21,747 nt of DNA from Echinostoma caproni (lineage: Eukaryota; Platyhelminthes; Trematoda; Plagiorchiida; Echinostomatidae): NCBI GenBank assembly GCA_900618425.1, contig UZAN01049651.1, forward strand, positions 1-21,747. Reading direction: 5' to 3'. Position numbers and translations under genes: made by a program. The notes beneath the pieces are model-generated. The model saw only the letters and a program-made list of their open reading frames with translations. It was not told where the DNA came from and did not search any database. Below, piece by piece: positions 11,108-19,290 of the stretch. How positions within the stretch are numbered: the first letter of the stretch is position 1; each line of letters opens with the position of its first letter.

Positions 11108-12035
11108 GTCAAACGTTGGCCCAGTGTCATCATCGATCGAGCATTTTCAATTCCGAATTTCCCACATGGCGCACCGTTCCACAACTGATTATCCTGTGAG
11201 GATTCTCTACTAACACTTGAGCAGCATCGGCCCGAAAATTGCACGACCGATCGGGTTCATTTATCGGTCGGTCGGATAGTTCAGCCACAACAAAGGATCT
11301 GGTGCTTGCCCCTTTCCGTAGTATATGATATCAGGCACCATGTTGCGTCATCACGACATGAGTGAGGTCACATTTTCGCGCTGTACTGCGCCAGGTACTG
11401 TCTACATGACAACACGACATCTAAAATTGATATTCGGACATCTTAAATTGAAAAAAAGTATAGTGTTGTTGTTGCTGCTGAAATTAAAATATCTGATTCT
11501 CCTCGGTAATTTTCCAGGCGACAGCTCCTGTTATCCATTCATTTATCCTTGTCATGGGAAATATATTTAATAATAATGCGTTGTTTCTATTCCGGATATT
11601 TGTTTCTCCCTCCCATTTTATTTGAATCATGGTACATTATTCAGCCACAGTTCCGTGCACTTCCGGTTTAGAACCTTCTATTTTATTCATGCTTTATTCG
11701 GCAACAGCACAATTGCTGCCCCACGTGGAATACGCCCACGTAAAGCAATGTAACTTGATCGGAGCGATCGATTGAACAGCCACCGCTTTCTCACAGTCCT
11801 GATTCGATCAGTGATTGGCTGATTAAAATGTGTCGTCAAACCCCCGTCACGAGCTCTGTACACAGAAATAACAAAAAATGCCATTCGATCAGTCTCCTTT
11901 CGTCATAACTGTCTGCTTTTTAGACATAATCCCTAGTGCGTTAGATATTCGTGAATCGCTGAATACTCGAGTTTCGTTCTCCTTAAGGCTCATCAATAGT
12001 GCACATCCCCCAAACCGTGTGGAATTCGCACTCTA

Positions 12036-12107
12036 GAACTCTTTCGTGGGATCCATGAGGGCTACCACTCCCATACTAAATAGCTCACACCAGATCTCAT
12101 CAGCACT
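12036..12107 (-). pseudogene. Possible pseudo-exon resembling a ligand-binding receptor N-terminal domain
   Basis: The minus strand encodes ADEIWCELFSMGVVALMDP followed shortly by a stop. The pattern C-[DE]-L-x(3)-G-V-x-A-[IL]-x-[GD]-P resembles the strand found in amino-terminal domains of ionotropic glutamate receptors and related ANF-receptor proteins (typically ...CELL..GVVAIIGP). The usual Gly before Pro is Asp here. The match is only about 24 residues, there is no convincing acceptor or continuation, and it sits inside a different gene's intron. It may be a decayed exon fragment or chance. Confidence 0.22.
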
Positions 12108-13246
12108 ACCCGTTCTGGTTTGTTTAATCACTATTTTAAATGAAATTGATTCAGCTAATTTGATGCAACAGAAACAGAGATACAACATTTTCCCTTGTAA
12201 CTCCAATCGAAAGCTTTCCATCAAAGCAAGTATTTCTAGTGGTCCAGATTAACGGGTTCAGTTAAATCTGCTAAATTTTCAGATACCTGTACCTAATCAT
12301 TCATTCATTCATGCTTAAATGTCAGTCGTTTCCTGCGTGAAACAAGTAGCGGAATGTAAGTTCATTTTATGATAGCGACTAAGAATTGTTCAGAGCTAAT
12401 TATTAAATTGTTTGTATATACCTTCGGATAACTTTGATTGATCAAATGCCAGGTGAATTTACTATGTACCGCATTTGACGGAAACCATTCCAATCCAATC
12501 GAATCACAGAACTTTTTGTATATCTGGCGCCGCGGCCAGTACAACTGAATTATAGAGCAACCACAGAGTATTGCACAGTTCTGACAAGAGAATACAATAC
12601 ACTCGAAAATTAGAACGATGGTTACAAAGTTTTTGGTCATAGTTGTGCGCCCACGCGCTCAGATGTCTCTCCCAACACCCCACCGGAAAACTCAACCACA
12701 ACTGACCATTCTCTCCGATTGCGTTGCACCACCGAATCTGTATGTGGCCAAATGTTCACTTCGAACTGGATTTTACTGCTGAGGGGGGAAGGAGTGATTA
12801 ACTGAGGGATAGGAAGACAGAAAAAGAGTTTCACTGTGCCAAGTGCCTGCTTCACTTCCGGTCATTTTCTTTCCCTGTCTCTATGGCTCCCCCTGCATTA
12901 TAGTTTCATAGCCGGACTGTAATCAGGCGATCAACAATCCAAATCGACAGAACAGTCAGTTGCGGTAAACTAAGCCAGTGCATGAAGTGGTTTGTTAGAT
13001 AGACGTCAAACGTCACTGAATGAAAAGACCTCAGAAAGCATCGATTCTAACCAACGGAATCCTGTGGTATTACTGTCATAGTGATGAGCACACCACAGAG
13101 AGAGAACGAGCTCTACTTGTACATACTTAGACACACATGCAAAACTGTTCCAGCACCCAACTTTCCGTTACCGTTGCTGACGTCTGTGGATGGTGGAGTA
13201 GAATACAATACATCTACCAGTTGTGTCAAACTCATCACACAGACAG

Positions 13247-13247
<1 letters not shown>

Positions 13248-13282
<35 letters not shown>
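13248..13282. repeat. (GATA)n microsatellite
   Basis: About 8.75 uninterrupted copies of GATA lie in the large intron, preceded by agacaga. This is an ordinary polymorphic-type microsatellite. Confidence 0.97.
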
Positions 13283-14890
13283 GATTTGTGACGATTTTAA
13301 CTTTTCCTATGCCTATTCCCTAACCACTTTGGGTTTTCGAAACAATGTCACATTTACTCAGCTTCCTCGTCTACTTTGTGTAGAATGCTACTCTCCCATA
13401 GGGATGTTTCATCACTTTATGTTAAAATCTCCCCCTACCATTCTTTTGCAGAACCGACCACTGTCTCCGTTCTCAAAGTCGTCATTACAAGCTTCAAGAC
13501 AGAGCGTTCTCCAGTGGACCTAATGAAGCTAAGAGAAACGATTGGTCACTCCGATCTTACTGGGTTTTTAGATTCTAACCTTTCTGTTTTTCGTGACCAC
13601 ATAACAAATTATCTAACATTTTGGTACGACCCTTACACAAGATTTATTTCTGCCCGATCGTTTCTCTCCCCCCTCCCGTCCCACTAAAAAATTCATCATA
13701 AAACAGAGCGCGGTTTCAGAATGTATAAGCAATTTGAAGTGTGAACCCTTTCTAAATCCATCAGAAGCGAACTTCACAGGTCCAACTCTATGCACGCTCG
13801 TGCTAGGCTAGATGACAAGTGTTAAGACCGTATTTCAACCGCGACGCTATGCACAGTCATTTAGGGCCCGTAATCCAACACCGAAAATCAGAACACAGAA
13901 AACAGCGTGCTGATCGGAATCGGGTTGGCGATTTAATGAGTGACCGTGAAAGTAAATCAATCGATTGAACGATGACCGACAATTAGGTCAAGCTGGCGCA
14001 TGGAGAAAACGGATTGGATGAGTATTAGTCAGTGTCTGTCGTGAACACCTGTGTAATGTGATTGAACGATAAATGGGAACAGATAGACGAATGAGGACGT
14101 AGCAACAAGGAGATTCATGAAACCTGGCTAACCATCATACGGATTTCTGATATCGAATCCTCATACCGCGCAACTGCTGTGAATATAAGGGGTCTGAATC
14201 AGAGCTCCATAAATAACCAGGACCATGCACTTGTCTCGCCAAATGAAAGCAACACGGACATGACCAACCCGGTTGCCAGCGTTTCTCGTCTAGTGAGATT
14301 TTCTATGAACTGACCCAGCCAAATGTTTGCAATGCCTGTGGCTCCAATGGATTATCACCTTCAGTTCCAACGGTATGTGCTGCCTTCTTTTTCCCCGTAT
14401 TGTATGAACTTTTCTATAACTGTATTTCACAGCAAAATAGTTCCAACTACTAGAGAACAACCCCAATCATCGGACTACCGAAGGAGTTCTCCAAAAAATT
14501 TCATTCCATTGCCTGAAACTCAGTTCTTTTGAAGGTGCTTCAGCGACACCTGATTAGAACCCTATTCACACGGTTGAATATTTTTGCATACACCCATTCC
14601 CCAGGATGTCCTTGCTTCTCTCCTCCACTTTGTTTTATCCAGCCATAATAAGATAGGGAATACTGTCCGCATATGTTTTCTAGATTATCCCAATACCTTC
14701 AACAATACAGACAGGCCAATATACTTTTTCTTCAGGCGGTGTTCAACCTCCTACGATTGAACTCTAGGTCAACTATCTGTCTTGCCGACAGCAGTTCACA
14801 CGCTAGAAGGACCGTACATCTTCATTTCTACCTTCCTCACAAGGCGTATTACGAGGAGCATTTTAACCCCTTTTTCTAGGTAGCAATTAA

Positions 14891-15088
14891 ATTTCTTCTA
14901 TTTCTATGAGCAATTCTTTGCTTCTTATTTGGTTTTCGGATGACGTATTATTCGCATTACCCTACCCAAACTCATCATTTTTGACTGTACCATCAAATAA
15001 GATGAGAGAAAGTGCGGAGTAGTTTGGGCAAAGGAACCTCCGAATTAACCCTCAAAAATGTCGCGATGAAATTTTCTTCCTTTTTTAG
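14891..15088 (+). pseudogene. Reverse-transcriptase fragment of a non-LTR (LINE-like) retrotransposon
   Basis: One frame reads IWFSDDVLFALP, then about 20 residues, a TAG at 15020, and then FGQRNLRINPQKCRDEIFF before another TAG at 15086. This is the order and spacing of reverse-transcriptase motif C ([FY]xDDxLxx) and the following (G)LRxNPxKC block typical of LINE-type polymerases. The first stop falls between the two motifs in the same frame. The upstream fingers/palm motifs were not recognisable; a TAA closes the frame at 14888. It is a short, dead insertion antisense to unc-13. I cannot assign the clade. Confidence 0.65.
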
Positions 15089-15199
15089 GTCACAAATACC
15101 ATAGAAATGCATCAGTCGTCACAACGCAATCTCAACAAGTCCTTTTCAGCTATAATCACATTCATGTCATGAATTTGGTATGGAACAAATGAAGCGTGG

Positions 15200-15310
15200 G
15201 CTGTACAGCTTTTACGACCTGGTTGGGTCTCATCAACAGTGCGAATCCGTCGACCCTACTGGGAATCGAACCCAGGACCTCAAGTATACCACCCACTTGA
15301 TCACCAGGCA
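15200..15310 (-). repeat. tRNA-derived SINE
   Basis: On the minus strand, ctggg-ttcgatt-cccag (complement of 15259-15275) is a perfect T-arm: a 5-bp stem with a 7-base loop, containing the polymerase III B box ggttcgattcc. About 15-30 bases upstream on that strand, tggtgatcaagtggg resembles an A box. The rest does not fold into a full tRNA (no acceptor stem or clear anticodon arm), so it is a SINE head, not a tRNA gene. The body continues toward lower coordinates (gggtcgacggattcgcactg, then tgatgagacccaacc). A degenerate relative lies at 8410-8490. It is in the sense direction of unc-13. Confidence 0.75.
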
Positions 15311-15983
15311 GCTTATCAGATCTTTTTCAACTTTTCCTATACACGATAAAGCACAGCCCGTCTTTTGGAGCTTGCTGTGGGAAGCATAATTCGCTTATCT
15401 GAGCACTAACCTCTTGAGTTTTGACTCGGTTGGAAACAGTCCAAACTTGACTACTTATTACACTAGAGTAGTTGAGGATTTGCTTCGATTGTAAAGTGAA
15501 TTCCATGGTGCACAGAGTTAACGAAACAGGAAATCAAATCCTCCACTATTCAGATATCATCAAATTGATAAGACACAAATGGGGCATATTCACAGAAAAC
15601 GAACAAGAAGATCATCGATCGATACTTGTACACAAGAAGCCCACAAGGTGAAAGAATCGAAGTAAGCACAATGCAATTCAATCGTCTGTTTGTACTGGCC
15701 TTTCGAAACCCGATAAAATATTGATTTTTATTCCGGTTTGTCAAGCTTTGAATAGAGATGAAGCGTAGAACGTGGGTATCATGGTCTAGAGAACTGTTCT
15801 ACTGTAGTACATCGTTAAAGAATAAAACGAAATAATTGGTCTCGCCTACTACCACTTCGGTAATAACTAGTGGATACAATAATATTGCAGCTCAAGCATG
15901 GGTTGTACCAGTGGTAACCGCACCAAGCTGAAATCCCGGCAAAGCATTCATGGTTCCGAGTGAAGTTGACTCCTTTCACTAAC

Positions 15984-16217
15984 CTGTGATTGCAATTTTC
16001 GCCGACCACTGACTTGCTCCGGCCAGAATGCTTTTCTCCACAAACTCCAACGCACTTGTATGCTGTTTGGAGTTTACATCCGTTTGAAAGACACTGGCAA
16101 CAAATTGGAACAAGTCCGGTCGTTCGGCCAGCCGACGTTGAATCAGGGCTCGAATGGCGCCCATGGCGGCCTGGGCTTTGTCAACTGCACCATGACGCAT
16201 GGATTTCTCAGCTGCTC
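15984..16217 (-). CDS. unc-13: UNC-13/Munc13 exon linking C1 to C2B
   Basis: This exon has 77 complete codons flanked by split codons at both ends. The first base of its first codon comes from the C1 exon: A plus GA makes Arg, giving LQ-R-AAEKS, which matches the UNC-13 family. It encodes the helical linker after C1 (AAEKSMRHGAVDKAQ, then a segment rich in Ala, Arg and Leu) and ends with WSAKIAIT, the first strand of C2B. The linker joins the diacylglycerol-sensing C1 domain to the calcium- and phospholipid-sensing C2B domain. The acceptor has a good pyrimidine tract (cctcaatcattctatcctca then CAG), and the donor is ACAG|GTTAGT. It ends in phase 1. The linker is less conserved than its neighbours, but both ends are diagnostic and the reading frame is open throughout. 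Confidence 0.93.
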
Positions 16218-16478
16218 CTGTGAGGATAGAATGATTGAGGAAACACAACTGCTTAAAATGCAAGAAATGATCGGGCCAAATATACTAAATAAACGAAATC
16301 TGATGTAATTTGACAACTTTATTGAGTGTGAAATTCATGCCCCAATCCTTCTCCCCTAAGGGATCACAATCCAATGTAAATTATCACCAGCCAGAAGACC
16401 AATGCATAGACATGTTCAACTGTTAAAGCTGTTGTTAAGCTAAAACTACTAAGTTCACTCTGTGAAAGTAATAAAATC

Positions 16479-16596
16479 GAACAAAGTCGAAACGTGAAGA
16501 AATCTCTTTTCGACATATCGCTTCAAACATTCACATAGTTCGATAGTTCGATTAGTCAGTAGAATAAAACAAGGCCTAAGTTGATGTTGAATGAAT
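16479..16596 (-). repeat. Inverted repeat, left arm (partner at 16904-17017)
   Basis: The reverse complement of this arm aligns over its whole length with 16904-17017. Shared blocks include attcattcaacatcaac, attctactgactaatcgaac, gaagcgatat, tcgaaaag and gactttgttc. A few indels and substitutions show that the arms have diverged. The arms are separated by 307 bases. Together they form a 539-bp element-like structure that could fold into a long hairpin in a transcript. Confidence 0.88.
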
Positions 16597-16903
16597 GTCT
16601 GTGTGCGGAATCGGTAGCAATTAGGATCATGAAGCCGGAGTTGTGCAAGCAACTTAATCTGGTTTAAGCGCTACCGTTACCATGGCCATAAGAACAATTG
16701 CTCATATCTCTATGTGACAGTTTCTATTCTCTCCCTCTCCCCACTCCTTATTTACTTTTCTGCATGCTTCCACACCTGTTTTTTTTATTCTTGACTAACA
16801 CCTTTCACATCGTGTCCAGCGGACACATTTTTCACCTGGCTATTCCCAATCCAATTATCTTGACCCCAGAGCCTGTTGTAACCCAAAAATTTTGTTCAAA
16901 GAT

Positions 16904-17017
16904 ATTCATTCAACATCAACCTAGGCCTCGTATTATTCTACTGACTAATCGAACTATACACATAAGTGTCGGAAGCGATATATCGAAAAGAATTTTCTTT
17001 GCGCTTTGACTTTGTTC
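16904..17017 (+). repeat. Inverted repeat, right arm (partner at 16479-16596)
   Basis: This is the right arm of the pair. The similarity stops abruptly at both ends. The spacer (16597-16903) is rich in C and T and contains no transposase-like frame, so a foldback/MITE-type element or two oppositely oriented copies of a short dispersed repeat are equally possible. Confidence 0.88.
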
Positions 17018-19050
17018 TTATGTATCAATGGGAATAATTTGCGCTAATGAAATCGAGTTTATCCGATGAGTCATAGAACGTGGAGTGCGATCCTCAAGAA
17101 CTCACTACATTAAGTGCTAACCTTCTTTCCGCTGCAAACACACGTTAAAGAACATTCTTCGGTTATGAACCGAACCAAAAAATGGATGATATGTTTGTCC
17201 AACTGGAGACCTTCCTGAGATTTTACAAAGCCCTCCGTCCCTCCCGAAAAACGGATGAGCACACAGCGTCGGCAAATCACTGCATTGTGCAAGAAAACAA
17301 GCAACTAGAAAGAGATGAACATTGACCCTGCCTTCCCGCTTACACACACCTCGTTGGGGTCGCGAATGGACAACATGTGTGTTTGTCCCGGTTACGACGC
17401 GCTGCTCTCATTCAAAACTCCATAAACTTGATTCTAGCCCACAAATGATTGCGAAAAGGTTTCGCCTCACTGCTTAACCGAGGTTTGTAGTCTGTCACGC
17501 ACAAGCGGAAAGCTCCCTCTCTCACACTGCAGGCCGAATGAGTCCGCATACGGATAGGCATCGAAACTTACCTCTATGTGGGATCAATACATCCCGGGAC
17601 AAACGGGACATAGGACATCAGTACTGAGGGAGAAAACTCAATTTTATTGGAGGGTTACTGCAAAGATGTGAAAACAATACGCATACATAGTTCATCACCG
17701 TTTCAGACATCCGATGTATTGGGGGATCTAACATCGATTTTGCTAATCTATTTTAAGTTCGAGTAACTAACTTCTCGTTATGAATAAAAGGAATCTAATG
17801 ATATACAGTTCTGAAAGACTATTTCCTCGAAAGTTTTAATTATCTGTGGGAAATTAGTTTAAAATTTGTGAAAAATCAAACAGAGTCGTCTCATAATCCC
17901 GTAATTTCAGTGTTCTGAATAGGTGATCTGTTATTTATCCACTCGGTCACCATCAGAACCGAAGGTTTGAAAACGTCACACGTATAATAAAGATATAATG
18001 AAATTTAGCTAATCAGCTTATGAAAAATATGGTTTGCCTTATTTCGATCTCATCTCGATTAGAGTAGACACATGTAGTGTTTGATAATTCATCCTCCACA
18101 AGTTCGATGTTACAGAAACTGCTGACGGAACGAAGCAGTCTCGCTTGAGCTGTATGCGAAGCTTGAATGATTAATTTGAACTGTTATTTCACATCCCACC
18201 AATTGCGACCCCCCATCACCCACCCTAGGTCCATCGGTTGATGTAGTTCATTCTCCGGACCAGTTCTGTCATTCGGACTTCACGCACGCAAACCAGCTTC
18301 AGAATGGAGACCGAAACGATTCACGAGGTGATGCCTATGATAGCATTTGAGACGAGCAAAAAGTTAATTTTTCCTCCGATCAGTTCAGTCGATGAGGAAT
18401 GGATGCAACACACAAACACACATACACAGACCTGTATGCGTTTGCACTCATTACCAACCTTTCACGCCTAGCTCAGTTCCCGGGAAAAAGGAAATGTTGT
18501 TGTTGGTGGTAGTGAAAAATGTGTATCACCCAAAGGAAATGTGCTCCGTATTGCCTGTCTTCGATTAGACCACGTCGATAAGCCGTTTTCTACTCGTTCA
18601 CACAATCAGTCAGACAGAGATAACCCGGATGGCAGAATAGACCACTCTCAATCAACTTTCATCTGTGGGTTATGCATAAAGACTGCAATGATGCAGTGAT
18701 GCGATGTGCTACCACCTTTGTACAAAACAGTTCCAGAACTGTGGAGATCCTTGTAACAATGTGTTTCGTTCTTCCCACTGCTTTTTTGTTTTTCGTCGAG
18801 CAACTTCAGGAGGAGGGCAATTTAATAACAAACCGTTATTTGATAACAATGGATCCTACTAATGTGCTGCTGTGAACGAGCGAAGGAAACAAAACATTGA
18901 CCGTAACACATTAGTTTTATTCACTGCAAATCGATTATTTCTCTGGAAAACTTGATTACCAAAAGAATGAGAATAAGAGGAAAGGACAGACGAGTGAATG
19001 GATGGACCGATGTTTTACCAAACCATCAAAGCCCCCCCCCCGTCCTCTTG

Positions 19051-19070
19051 CTACACACACACACACTCAC
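19051..19070 (-). repeat. (TG)n tract joined to the C1 exon donor site
   Basis: On the minus strand the donor GTGAGT runs straight into TGTGTGTGTGTGTAG, and a poly-G tract (19032-19041 on the plus strand as C) follows shortly after. The repeat thus forms part of the 5' end of the intron. TG-rich tracts beside donors are known to bind CELF- and TDP-43-type proteins in animals; any effect here is inference. Confidence 0.8.
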
Positions 19071-19290
19071 TTTGCAGACAATCCGCATTGAGTAGTCGTT
19101 TGCATTTGTCGTGGCATTTGACCCCACATTCGGTACACCGGAGCCCTTGGCGAGCCACACCCCACAACAGTCCCTCGCACTCGTAGCAATACGTGGGACT
19201 GGTTGCGGTGAATAGTTGAAAGTTGTGCGGGGTATTGCTTGAAATGGGATATGCCAGTGCTTGGATGGTTTTGCGATACACGTGCAACTT
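19071..19290 (-). CDS. unc-13: UNC-13/Munc13 exon carrying the C1 (diacylglycerol-binding) domain
   Basis: This internal coding exon has 73 complete codons plus one base. It encodes the C1 domain of UNC-13, a presynaptic factor that primes vesicles by helping assemble SNAREs and is recruited to the membrane by diacylglycerol. All eight zinc ligands are visible: His22, Cys35, Cys38, Cys52, Cys55, His60, Cys63 and Cys71 of the exon. Their spacing is H-x12-C-x2-C-x13-C-x2-C-x4-H-x2-C-x7-C, exactly that of C1 domains. Motifs such as [11 protein letters not shown] and [10 protein letters not shown] identify the UNC-13 family; Trp43 matches the C1 tryptophan known in Munc13. About 20 residues before the zinc finger ([11 protein letters not shown]) also match the family. 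The donor is AAA|GTGAGT. The acceptor is a tandem GAGAAG, so the exon could instead start at 19287; an in-frame TGA just upstream rules out a longer exon in this frame. It ends in phase 1. Confidence 0.95.

Larger units (their letters stand above)
6204..15983 (-). other. unc-13 intron of 9.78 kb between the linker and C2B exons
   Basis: This is the intron between GTTAGT at 15983 and the acceptor ending at 6204. The bases on either side join codons exactly (G|TC, Val), which defines it well. It contains mobile-element debris listed separately, microsatellites, and one N gap. The stretches 6204-8400, 8600-10000, 11330-12030, 12110-13240 and 13290-14900 hold no gene I can support. A TG/CG-alternating tract lies at 6399-6437 and a CT tract near 7616-7630. 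Confidence 0.85.
16218..19070 (-). other. unc-13 intron of 2.85 kb between the C1 and linker exons
   Basis: It is bounded by GTGAGT at 19070 and CAG at 16218, and the split codon (A|GA, Arg) joins exactly. Apart from the inverted repeat pair at 16479-16596 and 16904-17017 and a CA-rich tract near 18411-18430, it holds nothing I can identify. Short open frames here have no recognisable domain. Confidence 0.88.

Noticed and set aside
10828..11244. Long open frames crossing the N gap on both strands
   Set aside because: They are open only because N codons cannot be stops.
11988..12011. Third SINE copy (ctcatcaatagtgcacatcc resembles the SINE body)
   Set aside because: Only about 20 bases agree, with no T-arm or further flanking similarity, so chance cannot be excluded.
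13376..13687. 103-codon plus-strand open frame
   Set aside because: No recognised domain, no splice or start context, and it overlaps another frame of similar length. It is consistent with a chance open frame in intron DNA.
15200..15310. A functional tRNA gene
   Set aside because: The T-arm is perfect, but no 7-bp acceptor stem, anticodon arm or full D-arm fits around it.
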